Assembly (NCBI RefSeq): GCF_003671765.1 | Contig: NZ_QPIB01000012.1 | Coordinates: 519,366-583,365 of the forward strand | Reading direction: 5' to 3' | Source of the DNA: Xenophilus sp. E41 | GTDB taxonomy: Bacteria; Pseudomonadota; Gammaproteobacteria; Burkholderiales; Burkholderiaceae_C | DNA: 64,000 nt | Shown here: piece after piece, positions 1-8,520 of the stretch | Position numbering within the stretch: position 1 is the stretch's first letter | How the letters are laid out: every line of letters begins with the position of its first letter | The notes under the pieces: generated by a model | Databases searched by the model: none | What the model saw: only the letters and a program-made list of their open reading frames with translations | Told to the model about the DNA's origin: nothing | Position numbers and translations under genes: made by a program

Positions 1-912
1 CAGATCAAACGCTTCGGCTACAACGAGCCGCTGTTCCTGGGCAGCATCGCCGCCGGCGGCACGCTGGGCATCCTGATCCCGCCCTCGATCAACCTCGTGA
101 TCTACGGCGTGCTGACCAACACCTCGGTGCCCAAGCTGTACCTGGCCGGCATCCTGCCGGGCATCCTGGCGGCGGTACTGTTCATGGCGGCGATCGTGGC
201 CGCCTGCCTGTGGCGTCCGGCCTGGGGTGGGCAGCCGGTACGCGCCAGCTGGGGCGAGCGCATGGCCAGCCTGGTGCACCTGCTGCCGCCTCTGGCGATC
301 TTCATCCTGGTGGTGGGCTCGATCTACGCCGGCCTGGCCACCCCGACCGAAGCGGCCGCGCTGGGCGTGGTGGGTGCGCTGGTGCTGGCGCTGGCCGCGC
401 GCCGGGTGTCCTGGCAGATGCTGCGCGAGGTGGCGGAGAACACCATGCGCTCGACCGCGATGATCATGCTCATCGTCATCGCCGCCGGCTTCCTGAACTT
501 CGTGATGTCGGCCATCGGCCTGACCGACGCGATCACGAGCAGCGTGTCCGGCCTGGGCTGGCCGCCCATGGCGATGCTCGCGGCCATGGTGGTGTTCTAC
601 GTGATCCTGGGCTGCTTCATGGAAACGCTGTCCATGATGATCACCACCATCCCCATCGTCGCGCCCATCATGACGGCGCTCGGTTTCGACCCGATCTGGC
701 TCGGCATCGTGATCATCGTGCTGGTGGAAACCGCGCTGATCACGCCGCCCGTGGGCCTGAATCTGTTCGTGGTGCAGAGCCTGCGCAAGAGCGGCTCGAT
801 CCAGGCCGTCATCGTCGGCGCCGTGCCCTTCGTGCTGGCGCTGTTCGCGGTCATCGTGCTGCTGGCCCTGGCGCCCGACCTGGCGCTGTGGCTTCCGCGG
901 ATCTTTGGCTGA
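1..912 (+). CDS. dctM: TRAP transporter large permease (DctM family), 5' truncated
   Basis: Reading frame 1 is open from the first base, so the start lies outside the window; 303 residues are visible of a family usually about 425 long. Seen: a nearly continuous run of hydrophobic helices, including GGTLGILIPPS near the visible N-terminus and PVGLNLFVVQ near the end, both typical of the large membrane subunit of TRAP transporters. The family imports organic acids with a small permease and a periplasmic binding protein, which should lie just left of the window. The stop is 23 bp from the next gene, so it is probably co-transcribed with the DUF2848 protein and the amidase. The substrate is unknown. 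Confidence 0.93.
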   Translation, partial: QIKRFGYNEPLFLGSIAAGGTLGILIPPSINLVIYGVLTNTSVPKLYLAGILPGILAAVLFMAAIVAACLWRPAWGGQPVRASWGERMASLVHLLPPLAIFILVVGSIYAGLATPTEAAALGVVGALVLALAARRVSWQMLREVAENTMRSTAMIMLIVIAAGFLNFVMSAIGLTDAITSSVSGLGWPPMAMLAAMVVFYVILGCFMETLSMMITTIPIVAPIMTALGFDPIWLGIVIIVLVETALITPPVGLNLFVVQSLRKSGSIQAVIVGAVPFVLALFAVIVLLALAPDLALWLPRIFG

Positions 913-935
913 CCGCTCCCTCTTCCTTCCCGACC

Positions 936-1619
936 ATGCAACTGACTTTTTCCATTTCGTCCGCTGGCGGTGCGAGCACGCTGGCCGTCTCCATCGACCA
1001 CTTCGTGATCGCCGGCTGGGCCGGGCGCGACCACGCAGCCATCGAGCACCACATCGAAGAGTTGGCCGCCATCGGCGTGCCACGCCCGTCGGCAGTTCCG
1101 CTGTTCTACCGTGTCGCCGCCAACCAGCTGACGCAGGACGCTACGGTGCAAATGGCGGGCCCCGACAGTTCGGGCGAAGTCGAGGTGCTGCTGTTCAGCC
1201 AGGCTGGCCGCAGCTATGTGAGCCTGACGTCCGACCACACCGACCGCAAGCTGGAGGCGCACAGCGTAGCGCTGTCCAAGCAGCTGTGCGCCAAGCCCGT
1301 GGCGCGCGAGGCCTGGCCGCTGGACGAGGTGCTGCCGCACTGGGACAGCCTGCGCATCGTCTCCAGCATCGTCGAGGACGGCCGCGAGGTGGAGTACCAG
1401 AATGGCCTGCTCGACAGCCTGCGCGACGTGCGCGACCTGGCCCGCCGCCATTGCGGCCAGGAGCAACTGCCCGAGGGAATGGCCATGAGCTGCGGCACCG
1501 TGGCCGTCATCGGCGGCATCCGGCCCGCGAACATCTTTACCATGGCACTGGTCGACGATCGCCTCGGCCGCCGCCTGGCACACCGCTACACGGTGGAGTG
1601 CCTGCCTGTGGTGGCCTGA
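936..1619 (+). CDS. DUF2848 family protein
   Basis: A 227-residue cytosolic protein whose length and sequence fit the DUF2848 family. These proteins are often encoded beside catabolic and transport genes and have a fold thought to be related to fumarylacetoacetate hydrolase; no precise reaction is established. The ATG at 936 lies 23 bp after the permease stop. Conserved-looking blocks are SIDHFVIAGWAGRD near the N-terminus, SDHTDRKLE at about residue 105 and MSCGTVAVIGGI near the C-terminus. Its place between a TRAP permease and an amidase suggests a role in processing the imported compound (inference). Confidence 0.85.
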   Translation: MQLTFSISSAGGASTLAVSIDHFVIAGWAGRDHAAIEHHIEELAAIGVPRPSAVPLFYRVAANQLTQDATVQMAGPDSSGEVEVLLFSQAGRSYVSLTSDHTDRKLEAHSVALSKQLCAKPVAREAWPLDEVLPHWDSLRIVSSIVEDGREVEYQNGLLDSLRDVRDLARRHCGQEQLPEGMAMSCGTVAVIGGIRPANIFTMALVDDRLGRRLAHRYTVECLPVVA

Positions 1620-1684
1620 CCGGCGCCACGCCCGCTGGCACTGCGCCCACAGTACCGACCGCAACCTTCATCCGCCCAGCGCCC

Positions 1685-3028
1685 ATGCCCACCCCAGCCC
1701 GCATTGCCGCCATGCGCGCCCGGCTCGACGCCGGTAGCACCTCCCACGAAGCCATGGTCACCCAGGCCCTGGAAGGCGCGAAGCTTCCCGCCGCCGAGCA
1801 TGTCTTCACCCGGCACTACGCCGATGCCGCACTCGCCGCCGCACGCCATGCCGATGCCGCCCGCAAGGCCGGTGTACAGCTGCCGCCGCTGGCGGGTTTG
1901 CCGGTCTCCATCAAGGACCTTTACGACGTGGCCGGCGAGACCACGCTGGCCGGCTCCATCGTGCGCCGGGGTGCGGCGCCCGCCACACAGGACAGCGTGG
2001 CCGTGCAGCGCCTGCGCGCGCAGGGTGCGGCCATCGTGGGCAAGACCAACATGACCGAGTTCGCGTTCTCGGGCGTGGGCATCAACCCGCACCATGGCAC
2101 GCCGCGCAACCCGGCCGACCCGGCCACCGCGCGCATCCCGGGCGGCTCCTCGTCCGGTGCCGCCGTGTCGGTCGCCTTGGGCCTGTCCGTCGTCGGCCTG
2201 GGCTCGGACACCGGCGGCTCCATTCGCATCCCGGCCGCACTGTGCGGCATCGTGGGCTTCAAAAGCACGCAGTCACGGACGCCGCGCGCCGGTGCATTCC
2301 CGCTGTCCCAGACGCTGGACACGGTCTGTGCCATGGCGCTGTCGGTGGAGGACTGCCTCGTCGCCGATGCCGCGCTGGCGGATGCGCCGCTCGCGGTGCG
2401 GCGCCGTCCGCTACAGGGCCTGCGCCTGGCCGTGCCGAGCACGCTGATGTTCGACGGCATCGACCGGCCCACGGCACACGCCTTCCAGCGCGCCGTCTCC
2501 ACGCTCTCGGCGGCAGGCGCGCAGATCGTGGACCTCCCGCTGGCGGAGCTGGCCGAGGTCGCGCGGATCAACGCGCCCGGCGGCTTCTCGCCCGTCGAGG
2601 CCGCCGCCGTGCACCGCGCGACCCTCGCCGAGCGCCGCGCCGACTACGACCGCCGCGTGGCCGCCCGCATCGACCTGGGGCTGACCGTGAGCGCGGCCGA
2701 CTACATCACCATGCAGCAGCGCCGCGCCGACTGGATCGCCCGCATGGAGAGCGCGCTGCAGGGCTTCGACGCGCTGCTGTGCCCCACGGTGCCGATCGCG
2801 GCGCCGGCCATCGACGCGCTGGCGACGGACGAGGCCTTCTTCCAGGCCAACGGCCTGCTGCTGCGCAACACCTTCGCGATCAACTTCCTGGACGGCTGCT
2901 CGTTCAGCCTGCCCTGCCATGAAGCGGGCGAGTTGCCGGCAGGGCTGATGCTGTCATCGGTGCGCGGCGACGATGCCCGGCTGGCGGCCGTGGCGCTGGC
3001 CGTGGAAGGGGCGCTGGCCTCGGTGTGA
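1685..3028 (+). CDS. amidase-signature family amidase
   Basis: A 447-residue hydrolase of the amidase-signature family, which cleaves carboxamides through a Ser-cisSer-Lys triad. The triad is visible: Lys77 in PVSIKDLYDV, cis-Ser155 in GGSSSGAA and nucleophile Ser179 in GSDTGGSIRIP, with the 24-residue Ser-Ser spacing usual for the family. The ATG at 1685 was chosen because it fits the family N-terminus; the frame is open far upstream without homology. It is the third gene of the TRAP-DUF2848-amidase operon, so it probably hydrolyses an imported amide. The substrate cannot be read from the sequence. Confidence 0.93.
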   Translation: MPTPARIAAMRARLDAGSTSHEAMVTQALEGAKLPAAEHVFTRHYADAALAAARHADAARKAGVQLPPLAGLPVSIKDLYDVAGETTLAGSIVRRGAAPATQDSVAVQRLRAQGAAIVGKTNMTEFAFSGVGINPHHGTPRNPADPATARIPGGSSSGAAVSVALGLSVVGLGSDTGGSIRIPAALCGIVGFKSTQSRTPRAGAFPLSQTLDTVCAMALSVEDCLVADAALADAPLAVRRRPLQGLRLAVPSTLMFDGIDRPTAHAFQRAVSTLSAAGAQIVDLPLAELAEVARINAPGGFSPVEAAAVHRATLAERRADYDRRVAARIDLGLTVSAADYITMQQRRADWIARMESALQGFDALLCPTVPIAAPAIDALATDEAFFQANGLLLRNTFAINFLDGCSFSLPCHEAGELPAGLMLSSVRGDDARLAAVALAVEGALASV

Positions 3029-3167
3029 AGCGCACGACGGGCTCGCTCGGCTGCAGCTCGCTCGGGCGCGACCAGCCGGCGCGCTGCAGCACCGCATCGA
3101 GCCGCGTCGGCGCGTCGTGGCCGGTTTCGGTGGCGGACCAGCGCCAGAGTTCGTCGGAGAAAGGCAT
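2904..3167 (-). pseudogene. possible remnant of a second amidase N-terminus
   Basis: On the minus strand an ATG at 3167 opens a frame starting MPFSDELWRWSATE, which resembles the first residues of many amidases (ELWRWSATELA..). The following residues do not continue the family, and the frame then runs antisense into the 3' end of the upstream amidase. It may be a decayed gene fragment or chance similarity. No protein product is claimed. Confidence 0.2.
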
Positions 3168-3203
3168 GGCCCCGGTGTGCGGCGCACCCGCCTGCAGATC
3201 GTC

Positions 3204-3262
3204 ACGAATGTGACGAATTGGCCCGCGGCGCCCGACTGGCGGGCGCTGCAGGCCGATTGCAC
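3204..3262 (+). repeat. intergenic repeat family A, degenerate copy
   Basis: The segment contains gaattgg, cggcgcccg, the hairpin half gggcgctgcaggcc and a trailing caggaatc. The core gcgggcgctgcaggcc is shared with the copies at 16411, 17810 and 53790. The 5' gctat..atagc part is eroded. Just before it, cgtcac-gaat-gtgacg (3200-3215) is a perfect 6-bp inverted repeat. Confidence 0.55.
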
Positions 3263-3264
3263 TT

Positions 3265-4275
3265 TCAGGAATCGGAGCCCGAATCCTGCTTTGCGACATC
3301 TGCGCCCGGGGCTTCGGCCACGCCCCGCGCCGCTCGCGCGTACGCCGTCGGCGTCTGGCCCACGTGCCGCGTGAAGGCGACGCTGAAGGCACTGGCCGAG
3401 CCGTAGCCCACGCGCTCGGCGATCTCCGCGGTGCGCAGCTCGCCCTGGCGCAGCAGGTCGCGGGCGATCTCCATGCGCCAGGCGAGGAGGTACTCCATCG
3501 GTGCAATGCCGACCGCGCGGGTGAAGCGTTCGTAGAAGCTCGAGCGCGAGAGCGCCGCCGCGCGCGCCAGGCGCTCGACGGTCCAGGGCTGGTCGATGCC
3601 GGCATGCAGCTGCTCCAGCGCCACGGCCAGACGCGCGTCGCCCAGGCCGCGCAGCAGCCCGGGCGGCGCCTGGTCAGGCGGCGTGGCGCGCAGGGCCTCC
3701 ACGAGCAGCAGCTCCACCAGGCGCGCACGCACGAAGTCGCCCCCCGGTCGGGGCACGGCGCTTTCCTCGGCCACCATGCGCACCAGCGCCGACAACCGCG
3801 ACGAGCCCCGCACGCACACGACGCCGGGCAGCAGCGCGACGAGCAAGGCCGGGTCCGCGCGGTCGAAGACGAAGGCACCGCCCAGCGAGCGCATGTCCGG
3901 CGGGCCGGACGGGTCGCCGTAGCGGAGCTCGCGGCCGCCCGTGGGCAACGCGTCCGGGTCCATGGCGACGGGCGCCACCGCGTCGCCGCCGGCGAGCGTG
4001 AAGGCCGGCGTGCGCGGCAGCAGCACGAAGTCGCCGGCGCCGACCTCGACCGGTTCATGCCCGTCGACGGCCAGCCGGCAAGTGCCTTCCAGAAAGATGC
4101 AAAAGGAAGGCCGGCCGTAGGCGGCGAAACGCACCGCCCAGTCGCCCTTGCCGCCGATGGCGTTGGCGAACACCGCACGCGGGTGCAGCAGCGCCACGAC
4201 CTGCGAAAGCGCGTCGCCGGGTTCCGGACGATGGCTAAACAAAGAAGGACATCTGCATACCGAACATCCGGGCAT
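3265..4275 (-). CDS. AraC-family transcriptional regulator with N-terminal cupin
   Basis: A 336-residue regulator. The N-terminal part (about 20-200) matches the cupin_6 ligand-binding domain of AraC proteins (GGKGDWAVRF, GRPSFCIFLEG). The C-terminal part (about 225-325) is a double helix-turn-helix with the AraC signature AERVGYGSASAFSVAFTRHVGQTP. It is divergent from the short-chain dehydrogenase with only 51 bp between start codons, so it probably regulates that gene. The start is uncertain: an ATG at 4275 and a TTG 11 codons downstream are both possible, and the family usually starts close to GDALSQVV. Confidence 0.9.
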   Translation of the reverse strand: MPGCSVCRCPSLFSHRPEPGDALSQVVALLHPRAVFANAIGGKGDWAVRFAAYGRPSFCIFLEGTCRLAVDGHEPVEVGAGDFVLLPRTPAFTLAGGDAVAPVAMDPDALPTGGRELRYGDPSGPPDMRSLGGAFVFDRADPALLVALLPGVVCVRGSSRLSALVRMVAEESAVPRPGGDFVRARLVELLLVEALRATPPDQAPPGLLRGLGDARLAVALEQLHAGIDQPWTVERLARAAALSRSSFYERFTRAVGIAPMEYLLAWRMEIARDLLRQGELRTAEIAERVGYGSASAFSVAFTRHVGQTPTAYARAARGVAEAPGADVAKQDSGSDS

Positions 4276-4326
4276 GCTCGCCTACGCTGCGGTCTTCGTC
4301 AACCTCCACCTGTCAAGGACACCCCC

Positions 4327-5100
4327 ATGAAGACCGCCCTCGTCACCGGCTGCTCGTCCGGCTACGGCCTCGAGATCGCCCGCCACTTCCACGCCATGGG
4401 CTGGCGAGTGGTCGCCACCATGCGCCAGCCCCGGCCCTCGCTGCTGCCGATCTCCGACACCCTCGAAGTCCTGCCGCTGGACGTCACGGATGCACGGAGC
4501 ATCGCCCGCGTGGTCGCGGCCGCCGGCCCGGTCGACGTGCTGGTCAACAACGCCGGGCTCGGGCTCTTCGGCGCCTTCGAGGCCACGCCGCTGGCGACCG
4601 TGCGCGAGATCTTCGAGACCAACACCTTCGGCACGATGGCAATGTGCCAGGCCTTCATCCCGCAGTGGCGCGAGCGCCGCTCGGGCCTGGTGGTGAACGT
4701 GACGTCGAGCGCAACGCTGGCGCCCTTCCCGCTCGTTGCGGCCTACACCGCCAGCAAGGCCGCGATCGAGGGCTTCACCGAATCGCTGGCGCTCGAGCTG
4801 GCCGCCTTCGGCGTGCGTGCGCGGCTGGTCGAACCGGGCTACTGCCCCGACACCCGCTTCGCCGCCAACGGCGCCGGGCGCATGGAGGGGCTGATCCCGG
4901 AGGCCTACGGCCGCTATGCACAGGAGGTCTTCGCACAGCTCGCCGACGTGGGCGAGGCGACACGGCCCGTCGACGTGGCGCACGCCGTGTGGCAGGCCGC
5001 GAACGACCCGTCGGATCGCCTGCGCTTCGCTGCCGGCGCGGACGCGGTGGCGCTGGCCCACGCCCGAAGCGGCCTCGGTGCCGACGCGTGCACGGCCTGA
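4327..5100 (+). CDS. short-chain dehydrogenase/reductase
   Basis: A 257-residue classical SDR oxidoreductase. The NAD(P)-binding motif TGCSSGYG (7-14), structural NNAG (74-77), and catalytic Ser127, Tyr140 and Lys144 (YTASK) are all present. The family reduces or oxidises carbonyl/alcohol pairs; the fold and C-terminus resemble members acting on small ketones or quinones, but the substrate is not deducible. It is transcribed away from the AraC-type regulator across a 51-bp gap, which suggests that the regulator controls it. It ends 18 bp before the convergent XRE-type gene. Confidence 0.92.
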   Translation: MKTALVTGCSSGYGLEIARHFHAMGWRVVATMRQPRPSLLPISDTLEVLPLDVTDARSIARVVAAAGPVDVLVNNAGLGLFGAFEATPLATVREIFETNTFGTMAMCQAFIPQWRERRSGLVVNVTSSATLAPFPLVAAYTASKAAIEGFTESLALELAAFGVRARLVEPGYCPDTRFAANGAGRMEGLIPEAYGRYAQEVFAQLADVGEATRPVDVAHAVWQAANDPSDRLRFAAGADAVALAHARSGLGADACTA

Positions 5101-5118
5101 GCGGTCCGCGCGAACTCG

Positions 5119-5547
5119 CTATTCGGCGCTGGCCAGCCGCTCCAGCGCGGCCCGGCGGCTCAACTGCTTGAGGGCGCCGAGCTGGCGCACCTGTTCGGGC
5201 CGCGGCCGCACCTGGCCTTGTTCCCACAGGTAGACGCTGGCGCCGCTCATGCCCACCAGCCGGCCGTAGTCGGCGGCGGACAGGCCGAGCTTCTTGCGAT
5301 GCGCCGCCAGCCGCGTCGCGCTGAAGCGGTACTGGCGGTCTTCGGCCGGCTGGGCCTTGGTCTCGACCGAACGGGCACGGCCGGCCTGGCGCAGTTCCTT
5401 CTGCAAGGCGGCGACCTCGCGCCGCAGGGCGGCGATGGCGCTGCGCTGCTGGGCGCTGGCCTTCTTCAGGCTCTCGATTTCCGACCGGACTTCCTTGCGC
5501 GCGACGCGTGCGATCTCCGCCTTGAGGATGGATGCGATGTTGGCCAT
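5119..5547 (-). CDS. XRE-type helix-turn-helix protein with coiled-coil N-terminus
   Basis: A 142-residue protein. Residues 1-70 are charged and helical (KAEIARVARKEVRSEIESL, then IAALRREVAALQKEL), predicting a coiled coil. Residues 75-130 hold a Cro/CI-type helix-turn-helix (LSAADYGRLVGMSGASVYLWEQG). I chose the ATG at 5547 (MANIASIL) over one 10 codons upstream because the extra residues look non-coding. Similar proteins are common in betaproteobacteria as small DNA-binding proteins of unknown target. It lies downstream of the oxygenase operon on the same strand, 67 bp away, and may be read through from it. Confidence 0.85.
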   Translation of the reverse strand: MANIASILKAEIARVARKEVRSEIESLKKASAQQRSAIAALRREVAALQKELRQAGRARSVETKAQPAEDRQYRFSATRLAAHRKKLGLSAADYGRLVGMSGASVYLWEQGQVRPRPEQVRQLGALKQLSRRAALERLASAE

Positions 5548-5614
5548 GGGGCGGGATTGTCTCAGGCCCCACGACACCCCTATGGCAGCACCGCGGACGC
5601 GTGCGGACGAAGAC

Positions 5615-6583
5615 TCAAGCGTCGATCGTCAGCGTGTTTTCTAGCGCACGCGAGCAACAAGGAAGGAATTCGGCGTGGGCAGCCTTTTCCTGGGCCGTCA
5701 GGAACGAGTCCCGGTGGTCGACCAGGCCCGCAACGACGGGTATCAGGCAACTTCCACAGACGCCCTGCTCGCAGGAAGAGGCAATCTGGATTCCGCTGCG
5801 GCGCAACGCCTGGAGCGCGCTTTCGTCTGCTCGGACGACGATGCGCTGGCCACTGCGCACGGCCCACAGTTCGAAGGGGCGATCGCCGCTGCCAGATGCC
5901 GCAGCGGCGGGCTGGAAGCACTCGTGGTGAAGGCGGTCGTCGGTCCAGCCCGCGGCACGGGCCGAACCGAGTACGTGGTCCATGAAGCCCTGTGGGCCGC
6001 AGACATACAGGTGGGCGTGCGCAGGCTGTCTGGACAGCACGCGCCCGACATCGAGGCGCCCGCTCGGCGCGTCGTCCACATGCAGATGCACGGACCGCGC
6101 GTAGGGTGAGCCGAGCAGTTCATCGACAAGGGCCATGCGTGCAATCGAGCGGCCGCAGTAATGGAGTTCGAACGGTGTTCTGCGCCCATGAAGCGCGGCA
6201 GCCATGCAGAGGATGGGCGTGATGCCGATGCCGCCCGCGACCAGCACTGCTGGCGCCCCGTCGAGCCGCAGCGCGAAGTGGTTCCTGGGTGCGGAGATCC
6301 GCAGCGAGCTTCCCACCTGCAGGGTGCGGTGGACGGCCTCCGAGCCGCCCCGCGACGCCGTGGTCCGCAGCACCGCGATTCGGTAGCGTTCGGGCGCGCA
6401 GGCGGGAGGACCGAGCAGCGAGTACTGGCGCACGAACCCGCCCACATGCACGTCGATGTGCGCGCCCGCGTCGAGGGCCGGAAGCGGTACACGCCCGCTG
6501 GCCTCGATCTCGAGCGCGCAGATGTCAGTGGCGAGCTCCGACCTCGCCGTGACGCGCGCGTCGATCAGCGTGACGTCGCTCAT
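5615..6583 (-). CDS. VanB/phthalate-dioxygenase-reductase type oxidoreductase
   Basis: A 322-residue iron-sulfur flavoprotein that passes electrons from NAD(P)H to a Rieske oxygenase. The domain order is a flavin-binding barrel (RQYSLLG near residue 53), a nucleotide domain (VAGGIGITPI near 115) and a C-terminal plant-type 2Fe-2S ferredoxin with Cys271, Cys276, Cys279 and Cys309 in C-x4-C-x2-C-x29-C. This order is that of phthalate dioxygenase reductase and vanillate demethylase reductase. Its ATG overlaps the stop of the upstream hydrolase by 4 bp. It is the last catabolic gene of the operon and the natural partner of the Rieske oxygenase at 8521-9873. Confidence 0.94.
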   Translation of the reverse strand: MSDVTLIDARVTARSELATDICALEIEASGRVPLPALDAGAHIDVHVGGFVRQYSLLGPPACAPERYRIAVLRTTASRGGSEAVHRTLQVGSSLRISAPRNHFALRLDGAPAVLVAGGIGITPILCMAAALHGRRTPFELHYCGRSIARMALVDELLGSPYARSVHLHVDDAPSGRLDVGRVLSRQPAHAHLYVCGPQGFMDHVLGSARAAGWTDDRLHHECFQPAAAASGSGDRPFELWAVRSGQRIVVRADESALQALRRSGIQIASSCEQGVCGSCLIPVVAGLVDHRDSFLTAQEKAAHAEFLPCCSRALENTLTIDA

Positions 6584-7428
6584 TCTGCGCGCACGAGGTT
6601 GGACAGCGTGCCGACATCCTGCACTTCAACCTCGACGACGTCACCCGGACGCAGGTAGAGGGGCGGTTGGCGCTTGAAGCCCACACCGCCCGGCGTGCCT
6701 GTGACGATCACGTCGCCTGGCTCGAGCGGTGTGAAGCTCGAGATGTAGGCCACCAAGCCAGGCATCGGGAAGATGAGCTGTTCCGTCGTGGCCTGCTGGA
6801 CCACCTCGCCGTTGAGCCGCGTGCGCAACGCGAGGACCTGGCCGTCGCCAATCTCCCCGCGCGTGACCATCCAGGGCCCGAACCCGCCAGTCGCGGGAAA
6901 GTTCTTCCCGGGTGTCCATTGGGTCGTATGCGCCTGCCAATCGCGGACGGACCCGTCGTTGTACGGTGCGTAGCCCGCGATGTGCGCCCAGGCATCCGCC
7001 TCGCGAATGCGCCGTCCCCCACGCCCAATGACAATGGCGATCTCTCCCTCGTAGTCCACTTGCTGCGACTCGGACGGAATCACCAGCGGCTGGCCGTGCC
7101 CCACCTGCGAGGAGGCCACGCGCAGGAAGATGGTCGGCTGCCCGGTCTTCTCGCGGCGGGCCTCGACACGATGTTCCTCGTAGTTCAGCCCCACGCAAAA
7201 GATGCGCGGTGCGTCCGGAATCACGGGCAGCAGGGTGACGTCGGCCAGTGCCAGTTGCGGCGTGGCGGCATTCGCAAGCGATTCGATGGCCGCCAGGTCC
7301 AGCTCGGCGAGGGCGCTGCGCAGCGTGGCGTATCGCCCCTGCGAAGCGGCGTGGAGATCGACGATCCGGTCACCGGCGAGCGCACCCCAGCGCGCCTCTC
7401 CCCGATGGGAGTAGCTCAGAAGTTTCAT
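6580..7428 (-). CDS. fumarylacetoacetate hydrolase-family protein
   Basis: A 282-residue protein with the FAH fold: FCVGLNYEEH at about residue 77, DYEGEIAIVIG with acidic metal ligands near 125, NDGSVRDWQ and the C-terminal VTGTPGGVGF. Relatives hydrolyse fumarylpyruvate or acylpyruvates, or hydrate or decarboxylate ring-cleavage products. Inside a Rieske oxygenase operon it probably acts on a later intermediate of aromatic breakdown. Its stop overlaps the start of the reductase (ATGA), indicating translational coupling. The reaction cannot be narrowed further from the sequence. Confidence 0.92.
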   Translation of the reverse strand: MKLLSYSHRGEARWGALAGDRIVDLHAASQGRYATLRSALAELDLAAIESLANAATPQLALADVTLLPVIPDAPRIFCVGLNYEEHRVEARREKTGQPTIFLRVASSQVGHGQPLVIPSESQQVDYEGEIAIVIGRGGRRIREADAWAHIAGYAPYNDGSVRDWQAHTTQWTPGKNFPATGGFGPWMVTRGEIGDGQVLALRTRLNGEVVQQATTEQLIFPMPGLVAYISSFTPLEPGDVIVTGTPGGVGFKRQPPLYLRPGDVVEVEVQDVGTLSNLVRAE

Positions 7429-7501
7429 GGATTGGATGCCCCGTTCCCCGGGGCGGACTGGATGACGGATAGGTGGTCCAAGGACGCACCCGCGTACGTG
7501 G

Positions 7502-8482
7502 CTAGTCCGCAGTGACCCCTGCGGACTTCACGATCTTTCCCCACTTGTCGTATTCGGCGAGGAAGTACGACTTGAACTGCTCGGGACTCCCACCTCTGAC
7601 CGTTGCGCCCTGCGATGCCAGCGTCTGCTGCAGGTCCTTCTCCTTGAGTGCGGCATTCACCTCGCGAGAGAGCCTGTCGATGACGGGCCGTGGGGTGTTC
7701 TCCGGTGCCAGCAGGCCGAACCAGGTGCCGGCCTCGAAGCCCGCCACGCCGGCCTGCTGCATGGTAGGCACCTGTGGGAACTGGGACGAGCGCTCGGCCG
7801 ACGTGATCGCCAGGGCACGGAGCTTGTCACCGCGCACGAGCGGCGCCGCAGTGCTGAACACATCGAACATGAGGTCGATCTGGCCCGCCACGAGGTCCAC
7901 CAGTGCGGGGCCGCTGCCCTTGTAGGGCACATGGACCATGTCCACCCCCGTGAGCGTCTTGAAATACTCGCCGGCGAGGTGAGCGGCGCTGCCGTTGCCG
8001 AAAGAGCCGTAGGACAGCTTGCCGGGCTTGTCCTTCGCCAAGGCGATCAGGTCGCTCACGCTGCCGACCTTCAAACCCGGCTCGACCACCAGCAGCAGCG
8101 GCTGCGTCGCGATGAGCGTGATGGGATCGAAGGATTTGACCGGGTCGTAGGCGAGCTTCGAATAGGTGTGGGGTGTGACGGTGAGTGGGCCGGCCGCGCT
8201 GAACAGCAACGTGTAGCCATCGGCCGGCGCCTTGGCAACGAAGTCTTGTCCAACCGTGCCCCCTGCGCCGGCGCGGTTCTCGACCACCACCGGCTGCCCC
8301 AGCCGCTCGGCCAGCGACTTGGCGACAAGCCGCCCGGTCTGGTCTGTCGAGCCACCAACGGCGTAGGGGATGACCAGCTTGATGGGCCGGTCGGGATAGG
8401 TGTCGGCGTGCGCGACGCACGCGCCTGTCAGGAGGCAGGCGGCGGCCAGCGAGGCGGCCCAGAAGGATTTCGTGGTGATCAT
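7502..8482 (-). CDS. Bug-family tripartite tricarboxylate transporter substrate-binding protein
   Basis: A 326-residue periplasmic binding protein. A signal peptide covers about residues 1-26 (ending ACVAHA). The mature part starts YPDRPIKLVIPYAVGGSTD, a hallmark of Bug/TctC proteins, followed by VVVENRAGAGG and VPYKGSGPALVDL. Bug proteins bind aromatic or carboxylic acids and deliver them to TctAB-type permeases, which are not in this window; orphan Bug genes are abundant in Burkholderiales. Its place between the oxygenase and the hydrolase suggests that it captures the pathway substrate. Confidence 0.93.
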   Translation of the reverse strand: MITTKSFWAASLAAACLLTGACVAHADTYPDRPIKLVIPYAVGGSTDQTGRLVAKSLAERLGQPVVVENRAGAGGTVGQDFVAKAPADGYTLLFSAAGPLTVTPHTYSKLAYDPVKSFDPITLIATQPLLLVVEPGLKVGSVSDLIALAKDKPGKLSYGSFGNGSAAHLAGEYFKTLTGVDMVHVPYKGSGPALVDLVAGQIDLMFDVFSTAAPLVRGDKLRALAITSAERSSQFPQVPTMQQAGVAGFEAGTWFGLLAPENTPRPVIDRLSREVNAALKEKDLQQTLASQGATVRGGSPEQFKSYFLAEYDKWGKIVKSAGVTAD

Positions 8483-8520
8483 GTCTTGTCTCCTGTTTTT
8501 GTCTTCGAGCGCCCTTGGGG

